Positions 8,622-19,575 of a DNA stretch of 64,000 bases are shown here, piece after piece. Source of the stretch: Ardenticatenaceae bacterium (GTDB lineage: Bacteria; Chloroflexota; Anaerolineae; Promineifilales; Promineifilaceae); NCBI GenBank assembly GCA_020634315.1, contig JACKBV010000006.1:1-64000 (forward strand), read 5' to 3'. Within the stretch, counting starts at the first letter, position 1, and each line of letters opens with the position of its first letter. The notes under the pieces are model-generated. The model did not search any database, was not told the DNA's origin, and saw nothing but the letters and a program-made list of their open reading frames with translations. The position numbers and the translations under genes were made by a program.

Positions 8622-11018
8622 ATGTTACGAACTCGTTGGCATAAAGTATTACGCGATTTATGGAGCCATAAAGCACGCACCATTCTTGTGGTCGCGGCAA
8701 TTACGGTCGGTGTATTTGCTGTCGGGCTGGTCGCCAGTGCCAAAAGCATTTTGCTGCGTGAACTGGATCGCGGCTACCAGGCATCACAGGCCTCATCGGC
8801 ACGGCTGTACACCGATCCGTTTGGTGATGAACTGGTTGAACGCATTCGCCGTATACCAGAAGTGAGCGCAGCCGAAGGGCGGCGCACATTACAAGTACAG
8901 GTTTTGCTTGGGGCAGATGAGACGCGGGAGTTGGTGCTAGTCGCCGTTCCCGATTTCAGCGACCTGCAACTCGATAAAGTATTCCCTGTTGGTGGCGATT
9001 GGCCGCCGCGTACGGGCGACATACTCATTGAGCAATTTTCGCTCGATCATATCCAGGGGAGCGTTGGCGACAGCATCACGCTCAAGCTCGACAACGACAC
9101 CATTAAAGAGATCCATGTCGCCGGATTGGTGCATGATGCCAATGTGCCCAGTGCGGGCATCAGCGACCGCGCGTTTGGTTACGTCACCGTCGATACGCTC
9201 GACGAGTTGGGGCAGGGCGACTTTTATACCGAACTGCGCTACCGTGTTACCGACGACCACATCACGGACAAAAATTTCATCCTCGCCACCAATGACATTG
9301 TGCAGGAGCAGCTCGAAAAAAGCGGCCGTACCGTCTATGCCACAGACACGCCTGCTCCCGGCGAACATTGGGCACAGGCGATTATCGAAACGCTGGTCAT
9401 GCTCTTTGTCCTCTTCGGCTTTTTGATCATGATCCTCTCCGGCTTTCTGGTCGTAACACCATTTCCGCCCTGTTGGCGCAGCAAATCAAGCAAATTGGCG
9501 TCATGAAAATGGTGGGCGCACGCCGCCGCCAGATTGTCGCCATGTATTTTGTCACCGTTTTTAGCTATGGGCTGATGGCATTGGTGATTGGTGTGCCGAC
9601 CAGTATTTTTGCGGCGCGGCGCATTGTTCCCTTTGCCACTGATTTGCTCAATGTGCAGGTGGTGAGCAATGCCGTGCCCTCGTCGGCGATCTTGATGCAG
9701 ATGGGTGTCGGGTTGTTGGTGCCATTGGTGGCGGCGTTGTGGCCGGTGCTCAATGGGGTGAGTATTACAACTCATAAGGCGTTAAACAGCCTGGGCATTG
9801 ACAGTTCGGCCTCGCAACAAGGTCTTATAGAGCGCCTTTTCGCGCAGATACAGCAGGCGCTGCCTTTGCAACGGCCGTTTATCATCTCCCTGCGCAACAC
9901 CATCCGCAAAAAAGGGCGGCTTGCCCTCACCCTGGCAACCTTGATCATGGGCACCGCGCTTTTCATCGCCGTTCTCAGCATTCGCTCCTCCGTGGCCGCC
10001 ACCGTAGATGACTTCCTGCGCTATCACCGCTACGATGTCAGCATTGCCCTCAGCCGCCCCTTACCGCGCCGCGCAAGTTGAGCCATTGGCCTTGCAAGTT
10101 CCCGGCGTTGTCGCTGTGGAGAGCTGGCTCAGCGGCAGCGCTCGCCGTGTGTATGCCGATAACAGCACCAGCGAGAGCATTGCCATTGTCGCCGCCCCCG
10201 CCGACACGCAGTTGATGGAGCCAGAGCTTGAAGCAGGCCGTTGGCTGCTCCCCAATGAAGGCAACACCGTTGTCGTCAACACCGATTTCCGCGACGAGTA
10301 CCCCGATTTGGGGCTGGGGGATGAGGTGGTGCTGGAGGAAAACGGCCGTCAACTCACCTGGCGCATTGTCGGTATTGTGCCCACTGCGGCCAATGGGCCA
10401 ACCGCCTATGTTGACTACGATACCTACAGCCACGCCATGCGTCGCATTGGGCAGGCCACCAGCGTCAAAATCATCACCGACCGCCACGATGTGGCTTACC
10501 AGGACGAAATGGCTGTGCGAGTTGTCAACTACCTGGAAAGCGCCGGGATTCGTGTCGGCAGCAGCCGCACCATCGAAAGCGTGCGTGCCTCAAACGAATA
10601 CCGCTTCAACATCGTGGTCTGGTTTCTCATTTTGATGGCAGTGCTGCTGGCAACCGTTGGCGGGTTGGGACTGACCACCACAATGAGCATCAACATCCTG
10701 GAGCGCATTCGTGAAATCGGCGTCCTGCGTGCCATTGGCGCATCTGATGGCGCTGTGCGCCTCATCGTTCTTGGCGAAGGCGTCGTTATCGGTTTGTTGA
10801 GTTGGGTTTTGGGCAGTCTTTTGTCGCTGCCCCTCAGCCGCTTACTCAGCAGGCAAGTTGGATTGGCCTTGCTGGGCATTCCTTTAGATTACAAATTTGC
10901 GCTTGATTGGACGTTTATCTGGCTGCTGTTGGTTGTTTTGCTGGCTGTCGTTGCCAGCCTGGGACCGGCACGCAGCGCCAGCAAACTGACCATCCGCGAG
11001 GTATTAGCTTACGAATAA
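8622..11018 (+). pseudogene. MacB/FtsX-type ABC transporter permease, two frameshifts
   Basis: About 800 residues of a FtsX/MacB-like permease read across three frames: 8622-9455, 9455-10060 and 10060-11018. The N-terminal membrane helix (TILVVAAITVGVFAVGLVAS) and a periplasmic domain come first, then a three-helix block containing QIKQIGVMKMVGA. A second periplasmic domain follows, then the final FtsX block containing RIREIGVLRAIGAS. Restoring one base near 9455 (at GTCGTAACACC) and removing one near 10060 (at GCCCCTTACC) gives one uninterrupted protein. No other stops occur, so the lesions are either very recent or sequence errors. It would pair with the ATPase and fusion proteins downstream to form an efflux complex of the MacAB or LolCDE style. 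Confidence 0.8.
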
Positions 11019-11062
11019 CCAGAAATCAGGTTTTTGAGAAAACCCATTTCTAGGAGCAGTGT

Positions 11063-11826
11063 ATGTTTTTCAATACGCTTTTTACACGAATGAAACCATC
11101 TACAAATGGCAATGGCGCGGTGAGCGGCAATGGGCATACCCCGACGCATCTCATTGACCTGCACAAAGTCGTCAAGGCATATCATACGCCGGTTGGGGAT
11201 TTCATCGCGCTCAAAGGGCTTGACTTACGCATCGACAAAGGTGAGTTTGTTGCCGTTGTCGGGAAGTCGGGCAGCGGTAAATCGACCCTGATCAACATGA
11301 TTACCGGAATTGATCGCCCTACATCTGGCTCAATTTATGTTGGCGACCAGGCGATTCATCACCTGGGTGAAGGGCCGATGGCCGTGTGGCGCGGCAAAAC
11401 AGTTGGCGTCATTTTCCAGTTTTTCCAACTGCTGCCTATGCTTTCTTGCATGGAAAATGTGATGCTGCCAATGGATTTTGGCAACATGTACACCGTCAAA
11501 GAGCGCAAGGAACGGGCGCTGCATCTGTTGGAGCAGGTGGAAATGGCTGACCAGGCTTTCAAACTCCCTCGGAGGTGAGCGGCGGGCAGCAGCAGCGTGT
11601 GGCGATTGCGCGTGCGCTGGCAAATGATCCGCCAATTCTCGCGGCCGATGAACCCACCGGTAATCTGGACTCGAAAACGGCCGATTCCGTGTTCTCCCTT
11701 TTCGCCGACCTGGTCAACCAGGGCAAAACCATTCTCATGGTTACACACGATAACGAACTGGCTCGCCGTGTCAGCCGCACCATCACCATTGCCGACGGCG
11801 AAATCGTAGATGAAAAAAACCGGTAG
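11063..11826 (+). pseudogene. MacB/LolD-type ABC transporter ATPase, one frameshift
   Basis: About 255-residue ATPase in two frames, 11063-11568 and 11568-11826. Walker [11 protein letters not shown]-loop ([19 protein letters not shown]), signature [14 protein letters not shown] and Walker [16 protein letters not shown] are all present, with the H-loop at MVTHDNE. A single missing base at ACTCCCTCGGAGG (about 11568) brings a premature stop just before the signature; adding one base restores [11 protein letters not shown]. It follows the permease by 44 bp with an AGGAG site, so they form one operon. Chain features match the MacB/LolD subfamily, which powers lipoprotein or peptide export. Confidence 0.82.
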
Positions 11827-11843
11827 ACCGTGAACGGCAAACT

Positions 11844-11876
11844 GTAAGCGGTCATCATTAAACCGTGACCGCTTAC
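11844..11876. other. Hairpin between ATPase and fusion-protein genes
   Basis: GTAAGCGGTCA (11844-11854) and TGACCGCTTAC (11866-11876) form a perfect 11-bp stem inside the operon. It may moderate readthrough or stabilise one mRNA segment. No T tract follows. Confidence 0.45.
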
Positions 11877-11928
11877 CGACAACCGTTCACCGACTACCGA
11901 CAACTGACAACCGACCATTGGAGCTTTT

Positions 11929-13311
11929 ATGAATTGGAAACGCCTTCTTATCAGTCTGATCATTATCGCCGCGCTGGTGGGCGGGGGGTATTGGGCTTAT
12001 TTGCAGTTTCTGGCACCGCAGCCGGATGTGGAAACGGCCGCTTCCGTTACCGCCAATACCATCGCCATCAACACCGGCGTGGATACCGTCTCCGCCGAAG
12101 GGCAAGTCGTGCCGCTGGCACACGCCACCCTTTCCCTGCAAATTGGCGGGCAAATTGTAGACATCCTCGTTGCCGCCGGGGACAGCGTGCAGCCGGGCGA
12201 TCCGCTGCTGCGCCTTGATGCCCGCGACCAGGAAATCATGTTGCAGCAGGCCGAAACGGCCGTTTTGCAAGCCCAGGCCAATCGCACCACAGCCCAGGCT
12301 GGACTGAGCGCCGCCCAGGTAGGATTGGACGCGGCCAATGTAGCCGTTGCCGCGGCCGAGGCTGAACTTGCCCTGCTCACGGCCGATCCGACTGCCGAGC
12401 AGGTGGCGCTGCAAGAAGCACTCGTCAATGCCGCCGCTGCCGGTATTCAACTGGCGTCTGGCAACCAGGCATTGGTGCTGGAAGGGGCCAATGCCGCCGA
12501 GATTGGCGTCGCCCAGGCGGAACTGGCGGCGGCGCAGGCGCAATTGTTTGCTGTGCGCCTGACCAATGAGCCGCTGACCCAAAATGAGAATGCCGACGCC
12601 GAAGACCGGGAACAGGCGCAGCTGCGGCTCAATGCGGCTATTGCTTCTGTCACTGCGGCGCAGGCACGCCTGGATGAACTGCAAGCCGGGGCGACTGGCG
12701 CTGAGCAAACGGCGGCGTATGGCGCTGTCGGTGCGGCGACGGGGCAGCGTGACGCGGTGCAGGCGCAGTTTGATTTGCTGTTGGCCGGGCAGCGACCGGA
12801 AGCCGTTGCTGTGGCGCAGGCCAAGGTCGATCAGGCGAATCGCACGGTTGCGGAGGCTGAGCTGCGTGTAACCCAGGCAGAAACGGCCGTTAACCAGGCC
12901 GAAGATGCTGTGACTGCCGCGGAAACGGCCGTGACCGCCGCTCAATCTGCCCTCGACAAAATGACGCTCACGGCGCCATTTGCCGGAATTGTCGCCAATG
13001 TGTCTGTGGAGGAAGGGGAAGTGGTCAGCAGCGGTTTTCCGGTGATTACCATGGCCGATTTTGGCGAATGGCGCATTGAAACGACGGATCTTACCGAATT
13101 GAATGTCGTTGCCGTTAAGCTGGGTGATGCGGTGGATGTGTCCATTGACGCCTTCCCCGGTGAAACATTGCGCGGGGAAATCGTGGATATTGCTCCCACC
13201 TCTACCCTGACGCGCGGCGACGTGACCTATCGTGTGACGATTGCCCTTGACGAACCTGATCTGCCGCTGCGCTGGGGTATGACGGCGTTTGTCACTGTCG
13301 ATGTCGATTAG
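11929..13311 (+). CDS. HlyD/MacA-type membrane fusion protein
   Basis: A 460-residue periplasmic adaptor for the ABC exporter. One N-terminal membrane helix (LLISLIIIAALVGGGYWAYL) is followed by a lipoyl-like half (GGQIVDILVAAGDSVQPGDP). Next comes a very long alanine/glutamine-rich coiled-coil hairpin (about 100-340), the returning lipoyl half (TLTAPFAGIVANVSVEEGEV) and a beta-barrel domain. The hairpin is unusually long and built from repeats such as AQARLDELQAG. It carries several copies of the ACGGCCGT palindrome in frame, read as ETAV. It lies about 100 bp after the ATPase with a GGAGC site. Confidence 0.87.
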   Translation: MNWKRLLISLIIIAALVGGGYWAYLQFLAPQPDVETAASVTANTIAINTGVDTVSAEGQVVPLAHATLSLQIGGQIVDILVAAGDSVQPGDPLLRLDARDQEIMLQQAETAVLQAQANRTTAQAGLSAAQVGLDAANVAVAAAEAELALLTADPTAEQVALQEALVNAAAAGIQLASGNQALVLEGANAAEIGVAQAELAAAQAQLFAVRLTNEPLTQNENADAEDREQAQLRLNAAIASVTAAQARLDELQAGATGAEQTAAYGAVGAATGQRDAVQAQFDLLLAGQRPEAVAVAQAKVDQANRTVAEAELRVTQAETAVNQAEDAVTAAETAVTAAQSALDKMTLTAPFAGIVANVSVEEGEVVSSGFPVITMADFGEWRIETTDLTELNVVAVKLGDAVDVSIDAFPGETLRGEIVDIAPTSTLTRGDVTYRVTIALDEPDLPLRWGMTAFVTVDVD

Positions 13312-13387
13312 TTTGTCTTACTTACGCAAGACACAATAACCAACACACCATTATCAAACCAAAATTCCGAATGATACGGGATGAATT

Positions 13388-14785
13388 ATGAAAAAATTTG
13401 CGCTCATCCTTTTTATGCTCATGCTGGCAGCTTGCCAGGCTGGAAATGACGATACGGCAACGGCCGTTGCTGTGGATACGGCCGTTGCCGGCAACAACGC
13501 CGGGCAGGTGACGGCTCCCATTGAAAATACTGTCTTTGCAGAAGGTGAACTGGAACCGTTGTTTTCTGCGAATCTCTCCTTCCAGACGGGCGGGCAGGTT
13601 GCGGAAATCCTTGTCGCGGCCGGTGACACTGTTGCCGCTGGCGATCCCTTGCTGCGCCTGGATACCACCGATGTGGAAATTGCCTTGCAGCAGGCGCAGG
13701 CGCAGTTGGCGACGGCCGAATCGGGGCTGGCGGTGGCTAACACGCAATGGCAGCTGGCACAATCTGGCGTGGAAACGGCCGTTGCCCAGGTAAATATTGC
13801 CCAGGCGCAGCTCGACCTGGTGCAGTCTGACCCGCTGCCGCAAGAAATCGCCGCTGCCGAGGCCGGTATCACGGCCGCCCAGGCAGGTGTCACCCAGGCA
13901 TCGGGCAGCCGTGATGCCTCCCTCGATTTTGCCACCGATGCCGCCATTCTTGCGGCGCAGGCCGGTGTGGCCGAGGCGACGGCGCAGCGTGTGGTGCTGG
14001 AGGATCAGTATGACACGATTCTCACCACCTGCTTTGACCTGCCGGATGATTCCGAAGTGTGTCCGTTGTATGGCCCGGTCGAGGAAGGGATGCGTGCACA
14101 GCTAGATGCGGCGCGTGCCAGTGAAGCGGCGGCGCAAGCGGCGCTTGATCAATTATTGTCTGGCCCGACCAATGGGCAGCGGGCGGCAGCTAATGGCGGC
14201 GTTGCTGTGGCGCTTGCCAATCAGGATGTGGCTCAGGCGCAGCTTGATTTACTGTTGGCCGGGGCGACGCCAGAGCAGGTGGCGCAGGTGGAAGTGGGCG
14301 TGGCGCAGGCGGAAGTCGGTGTGGCATTGGCTGAGGTGGCTGTGACGGAAGCGGAAGCGGCCGTTACCCAGGCAGAAGCGCAGGTGGCGGCGGCGCAGGT
14401 GGCTGTCAATGCGGCGCTGATCGCTCTGGAACGCATGACTTTGACTGCGCCCTTTGCCGGGATTGTCGCCGACGTGGCTGTCAACCCTGGCGAGTTGGTT
14501 GGGCCAGGGTTGGCTGTGTTGACGTTGGCTGATTTTAATGGCTGGCAGGTGAAAACGACCGATTTGACCGAATTGGATGTGGCGCGTATTGCCGTTGGCT
14601 CTGAGGTTAATGTCAGCTTCGATGCAATCCCCAATGTGACGCTGACGGGAACGGTGACGAACGTGGCCTTGACCCCTGGCTTGTCGCAGGGGGATGTGGT
14701 TTATGAAGTGACGGCCAGCCTGGAAGCTGCCCCTGATTTGCCATTGCGCTGGGGGATGACGGCATTGGTGGATATTGATTCGTAA
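13388..14785 (+). CDS. Lipoprotein membrane fusion protein, HlyD/MacA type
   Basis: A 465-residue second adaptor with the plan of its neighbour, but made as a lipoprotein: MKKFALILFMLMLAAC has a clear lipobox (LAAC). Lipoyl halves (GGQVAEILVAAGDTVAAGDP; TLTAPFAGIVADVAVNPGEL) flank a long coiled-coil hairpin, and a beta-barrel ends the chain. An insert containing three cysteines (TTCFDLPDDSEVC.LYGPVEEGM) interrupts the hairpin near residues 215-235, absent from the first copy. The two adaptors probably arose by tandem duplication and could form a mixed ring on the transporter. A strong terminator follows. Confidence 0.85.
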   Translation: MKKFALILFMLMLAACQAGNDDTATAVAVDTAVAGNNAGQVTAPIENTVFAEGELEPLFSANLSFQTGGQVAEILVAAGDTVAAGDPLLRLDTTDVEIALQQAQAQLATAESGLAVANTQWQLAQSGVETAVAQVNIAQAQLDLVQSDPLPQEIAAAEAGITAAQAGVTQASGSRDASLDFATDAAILAAQAGVAEATAQRVVLEDQYDTILTTCFDLPDDSEVCPLYGPVEEGMRAQLDAARASEAAAQAALDQLLSGPTNGQRAAANGGVAVALANQDVAQAQLDLLLAGATPEQVAQVEVGVAQAEVGVALAEVAVTEAEAAVTQAEAQVAAAQVAVNAALIALERMTLTAPFAGIVADVAVNPGELVGPGLAVLTLADFNGWQVKTTDLTELDVARIAVGSEVNVSFDAIPNVTLTGTVTNVALTPGLSQGDVVYEVTASLEAAPDLPLRWGMTALVDIDS

Positions 14786-14816
14786 AAGATCGTGACACCG
14801 TAACCGTGATGGAGAC

Positions 14817-14864
14817 GCGGGGATTGGGAAGCGGTTTGTGGTGCTTCCCAATCCCCGCTTTTTT
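14817..14864 (+). terminator. Intrinsic terminator of the exporter operon
   Basis: Perfect 16-bp stem (14817-14832 with 14843-14858, arms GCGGGGATTGGGAAGC and its complement) followed by six T residues at 14859-14864. It ends the exporter operon. Confidence 0.92.
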
Positions 14865-14865
14865 G

Positions 14866-17363
14866 TTACGGCCGTATTATCAATGGCAAATAAACGGCTT
14901 GTTCGTTGTCGAGAATGGTGAGAACGGCCGTTTCCGGTGTGCCCAAGGTCGCTCCCATGGGCGAAGCCAGGCGCAGCATAATCTGTTCATCGCCGTCGAT
15001 GAGCGTGTCATCCATTACTGTGAACAGATATGTGTGTTGCGTGATATTGGGTGTGAAGGTGATAACGGCCGTTTCCATTTCATTGACCAGCAAGACGACA
15101 GTGGCCGTCATCGGCGCCGGTTGGTCGAGGGTGATGGTGATGGCGGCGGTTTCGGCCGTTTCCGTGGCGGTGTAGGCTGCTTGGGCAAACTGAACGGTTG
15201 GCACAATTTGCGTGACATGAGGTGTACAAGTAGATGGTGCCGTTAACCAGGGTGTGTAGTTTGCATTGCCGAAAACAGCATCACCACTACCTGGCCCGTT
15301 TCCGCCTGGCCCATCGTCTGCTCCCCACCAGTTGTAGCGTGCATCGACCGGTATCGTGTTTGTTGTTTGTACCCCGGCTATCATGTTGCCAACGATGTCG
15401 TTGTTATCCAAGAACACGGATGGGTTGTTATCCGAATCGACAAAAACGCCGATCCCTTGATTGTTGGTGAAGACGCTGCAAGTGGCTGTGAGCGTGCCCC
15501 CATTTACCGTAACCCCATTGGCAATGGAGCCGGATATGGTGGTGCGTGTCAATACGGCCGTGCCACTGATATGGATACCGCTCCACAATGATTCGGTGGA
15601 GGCATTGGTGAAGGTGATGGGGGAAACGGCCGTGCCCAGAGCCAGCAATTGTCCTTCCACTTCCAGATAGGAGTTATCCGGCATAAATAGGGTAACAGCC
15701 GGGTTAATTGTCAGGGTGATGCCGTTTGGGATGGTAAATGGCAATCCAGGTATACCCGGCGTAAAGGTGAGTCTGTGTATTCATATCTCTAACCCCTGGA
15801 GTAGGTAACAGCATCAGCTATCATTATCCCGCATTAGAATTGAGCGAGACGTAAATTTTATTTGGTTTCATGATGGCAAAAATAGTGTTATGCATTTGCA
15901 AGCGATGAATGCTCGGTGCTGAATTGCAGGCCATATCCACACTGCTCGATACGGCTGTCTTCTACCAGACTGGTATTACCAGTTGAACATCTATTTCAAA
16001 AGCCAGGTGCGAAAGCGTCTGTGTATGAACTACGATGGGCAGAGCCTTCTCAAATCCCAACCCAGTGTCGCCAGGCATCAGAATCGGCTTGATGTGAAAT
16101 TGGAGCCTGTACCTACAGCTTGAGATGCCCTCCAGATGATCCGCCGAGCACCGCAACTTGCCATTATTTTTACGCCCAGGTGTATCGTTAAGGGTGACAT
16201 ACCTTCAGGTACATAAAATGAGTTAGTCTAAAGCCATAACCATCTAACCCAGGTGTGAACTGAGTACAGCATTACCGAGTAATGTGCTGGCAGACGTCTC
16301 AGGATTTGGATGCGATCGTAACGTTACGGATGAAAGAAACATTGCTCATTTGTAACTGGTGTATTGTTTCTGAACCATCCTCATTCCATAGGTTCCATCT
16401 TGAATTGCCTGGCAAAGTTTCGCCAATAATCGACCTGATTCGCGAGGTCCCGAAATGTCATCACCCAAAACGCCAGAGTTACGGTGGGCAAAAGGGGGTC
16501 TCTTCCAATGCCAAGACTGGCCCATTCGGTTTCAATTCATTCGCCGTAAAGGTAATTGGGGATGAGGGAGTCCCTATTGCTTCCAGGTGGCTGCCGTCCT
16601 GTACCCACAAAGCTGCATACCCTGTGCCAGAAACCAACACAGTTACGCCTGGTTCCACTGTAAAAGTCATGTTGACCGGAATCCGCAATGGGTAGGAAAT
16701 CTCGTACCCATCCAGCCCCGGTTGTGGTGATAACGTTACCTCGCTAACCAGGTTATGATCCCAGTCGGCGATGATGACAACGCGATTGGTGATATTGTTG
16801 GTAAAGGTGACATTGCTCATCTGCAAGCGATGGAGCGTGTTGGCCGGGACGTTCATGCCATACGTTCCATCTTTAATGACACTGTTTTCAATCGTAATGT
16901 CCCCGCCATTCTCTCCGTACACGGCCAGGTTGTCATAACTGTGCATAAACACGACATGTTCAAAATGAGCTGTGCCAACGACAACCAGGTCTGCCCAATC
17001 ATCTGGGCCAGACTCGGCAACAGAGGTAAACGTGATCGGCATCGTTGGCAGGCCAATGGCTGCCAGGTTCGCGCCATCTTCTACCGAAAGAACCGCAAAC
17101 CCTGGGCCTGCTGCTTTGACAACCACACCGGGTTCAATGGTGAGGGTGACGCCAGCCTGAATAGAGACGACATCGGTAACAACGTAGGGGCTATTTGCTG
17201 CTGTCCATATGGTGTCGGTGATGATGGGGCCACTAACGGCCGTTACCGACACCATTTGTGGCTGTGCTGATAATGCACTCAGCAATTGCACGGTACCAAA
17301 CAGATTAAGGCAGATGACTGCCCACAGTAAAAAGCTTTTTTTCCAAAAAAGATTGTGAGACAT
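14866..17363 (-). pseudogene. Decayed secreted beta-helix surface protein with Calx-beta domain
   Basis: One large extracellular protein broken in the middle. The N-terminal part (16479-17363) has a signal peptide (SFLLWAVICLNLFGTVQLLS) and right-handed beta-helix repeats built on GVTLTIEPGVVVKA and SPITFT. The C-terminal part (14866-15780) continues with NGITLTINPAVTLF, beta-helix turns, then a Calx-beta-like domain (DDTLIDGDEQIMLRLASP) and the tail AVYLPLIIRP. Between 15780 and 16479 only scraps of the same repeat can be read, with many stops, for example PGLDGYGF against PGLDGYEISYP upstream. The YLPL tail matches that of the decayed gene at 4370 and may be a surface-sorting or anchoring signal of this lineage. 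It is convergent with the exporter operon. Confidence 0.75.
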
Positions 17364-17495
17364 GAGACTCCTCCAGATTAAGTTGATAAGGCATTACTGG
17401 CCTGAAACGGCCGTTTCCACCGTCACACCTAAATTATAACAAATTACCCTTCGTGGGATTATGCCCATTTGTTCCCATCCGCTACAATGGGACGC

Positions 17496-18880
17496 ATGAG
17501 CAGGCAGGATCAGCCACATCTTTTCTTTTTAGGTGGCACATTGGTATTGCAGGGTGTGGGGCAAGAAACGGCCGTTCCCCCCTTCTTTCGCTGGTTAAAC
17601 GGCCATTGGCGCTGTGAAGCGGTGCATTATCGCCATGTTTTGCCCTGGCTGCGCCAACAACACCTTGAGAACCGCGTCCCCCATTGGACAAACCTGGATG
17701 CTGCGCTGCAAGACGGCCGTTCCCCGCATGATTACCAGCTAGAGAGTTTGCGAGCCTGGCACGCCGCCGACCGTTGGGGCAGCATTGTGCTGCCGACTGG
17801 GGCGGGGAAGACGTTTGTGGCGCTGCGGGCGTTGGCAGAAACGGCCGTTTCCGCCCTGGTTGTCGTCCCGACCATCGATTTACTGCATCAATGGTACGCC
17901 CGCCTCGAAATCGCCTTCCAAATGCCCATCGGCGTCTGGTATGGGCTAGAAAAAGATGCACAGGCGATTACCGTCACCACCTACGCCAGCGGTTGGGCAC
18001 ACGCCGAAGCGCTGGGCAGCCGTTTTGGGTTGCTCATCTTCGACGAAATTCACCATTTGCCCGCGCCAAGCTGGCATGAAATTGCCTTAATGTGTGCCGC
18101 GCCCTATCGCCTCGGCCTCACGGCCACTTATCCGGAGGATGAGGAAGGGGAAAAGGGGGCGCTGCTGCATCGCCTGGTTGGCCCGGTCGTCTATCGCAAG
18201 CGTGCGTGGATGAATTGACCGGGCAGCAGTTGGCCGAATATCGCACAGAGCGCATTCGCGTTGATTTGACAGGCACCGAACGCGCCACCTATGACGCCGC
18301 GTATGCCACCTACACCGGCTATGTGCGCGAGGCGCGTTTGCGCGAGTCGCATGGGCCAAACTGGTGGCAAGAATTCACGCGGCGCAGTGCGTACGAAGTG
18401 CAAGCCCGCCGTGCCAAAGTGGCCGAATTAAAATTGCGGGAAGTGGTGCATCAGGCACAAGGCAAACTGGCTGTGTTGGACAATTTGCTGCGCGAACACA
18501 ATGACCGCCCCATGCTTATCTTCACCGCGCACAACCGCTTTGCCTACCAAATCGCCCGCCGTCACTTGATTCCGGTGATCACACATCAGACAAAGGTTGC
18601 TGAACGCAAAGCGATTCTCGATGGCTTTCGCAATGGTCAATATCGCGCCATCGCCACGTCAAAAGTGCTCAATGAAGGCGTGGATGTGCCAGAGGCGAAG
18701 GTGGCGGTGGTCTTGGGGGGCAGTGCTACCGCGCGTGAATATGTGCAGCGTTTGGGGCGGGTGCTGCGCAAGCATGGCAATCAGGAGGCGGTGTTGTATG
18801 AGGTGATTGCCCGCGGCACAGTGGACGAGGGGATTGTGCAGCGGCGACAGCAGCGGGTGAAGTATCACATTCGCCCATGA
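17496..18880 (+). pseudogene. XPB/Rad25-type superfamily 2 DNA helicase, one frameshift
   Basis: DEAD/DEAH-box helicase of about 460 residues in two frames, 17496-18200 and 18200-18880. Motifs in order: Q-like HDYQLESLRAW, Walker A LPTGAGKT, Ia VVVPTIDLLHQW, II FDEIHH, III LTATYP, IV LIFTAHNRFAYQIA, V TSKVLNEGVDVPEA and VI YVQRLGRVLRK. An RVDELTGQQLAEY segment between the two RecA lobes is typical of bacterial XPB relatives. One extra base near 18200 (AAGCGTGCGTGG) breaks the frame; the rest is clean, so it may be an error or a recent loss. A TACAAT box at 17483-17488 places the expected transcript start at about 17495, directly at the ATG. Confidence 0.82.
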
Positions 18881-18930
18881 ATGAGCCAGGAAATTGGTGA
18901 GTGCTAAGGGTTCATGCCTAAATAACATTA

Positions 18931-18961
18931 TCCTCCCGCAGGTTCAAAACCTGCGGAAGGA
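18931..18961. repeat. Short palindromic hairpin (CTCCCGCAGG variant)
   Basis: TCCTCCCGCAGGTT and AACCTGCGGAAGGA face each other around two to four A residues, giving a 12-13 bp near-perfect stem. It is the same design as the hairpin at 28050. It could terminate the helicase transcript. Confidence 0.6.
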
Positions 18962-19026
18962 TTGAGGCAAACGCAAAAGTTAATGACGGGTGAACCCTAA
19001 ACTGCCAATCTCCCGGTCAGGCGGGG

Positions 19027-19422
19027 TTAGATCGTGTACATGAAATTGTAGAGGTGTTCTTCTTCGGTAACGGTGATGGTCATGCTGCCGTTCAGCCCGG
19101 TCAATTGGTCTGTGCCGGAATCTGGGATGACGGTGATGATCAGCTGCTGCTCGCCACGATTGAGCAGGCCATAGTGCTGGAGCTTGAAGGAGCCGGTACG
19201 GCCGTTTAATGTGCCGGTGACTTCTTCAATGGCGACATAACCGGCTGAATCGGAAACGGCCGTATTCGTCGCCGCTAACATTTGCCCGACACTGTGCGCT
19301 TCAAGATCGCCCATGAACTGCTTGTCTAGCAGCATACGCCCAATGGCATGTTGTCAGATGGTATCTGGCGCTTGCGGGGTAAGTTTGACAGAAAAAGAAC
19401 CATTTGCTTGATTTGTTGCCAT
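19027..19422 (-). pseudogene. DUF3224 family protein with one in-frame TGA
   Basis: A 131-codon reading frame from the ATG at 19420-19422, which has an excellent AGGAGA site. It runs through MATNQANGSFSVKLTPQAPD and, after a TGA at 19354-19356, resumes in the same frame as [34 protein letters not shown] and LYNFMYTI. The pieces match the small DUF3224 beta-barrel family of unknown function along its full length. Only one codon is damaged, at about residue 23. The downstream part could restart at the methionine of MLLDKQF (19335), but it would lack the first strands. Confidence 0.75.
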
Positions 19423-19575
19423 ATTTTCTCCTATATAGCTCCTTGAACGTTGCTTTGCTGTAATCGCCCACTGTGAATTTTAGCTCAAATGTTCTTGAAA
19501 AGATAGCACGGAGCACTCAAATTGGCAAAAGCAAAATAGAGCAGGCGAATTCTGTGAGTTCTGTCGGATTAAGCG

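Noticed and set aside
11887..12945. A 352-codon minus-strand ORF opposite the first fusion protein
   Set aside because: The complement of an alanine/glutamine-rich coiled coil is open by composition; the sense frame has all the domains.
19354..19356. Selenocysteine at the TGA of the DUF3224 gene
   Set aside because: No Sec-related family precedent and no convincing stem-loop just downstream; a nonsense change or error is simpler.
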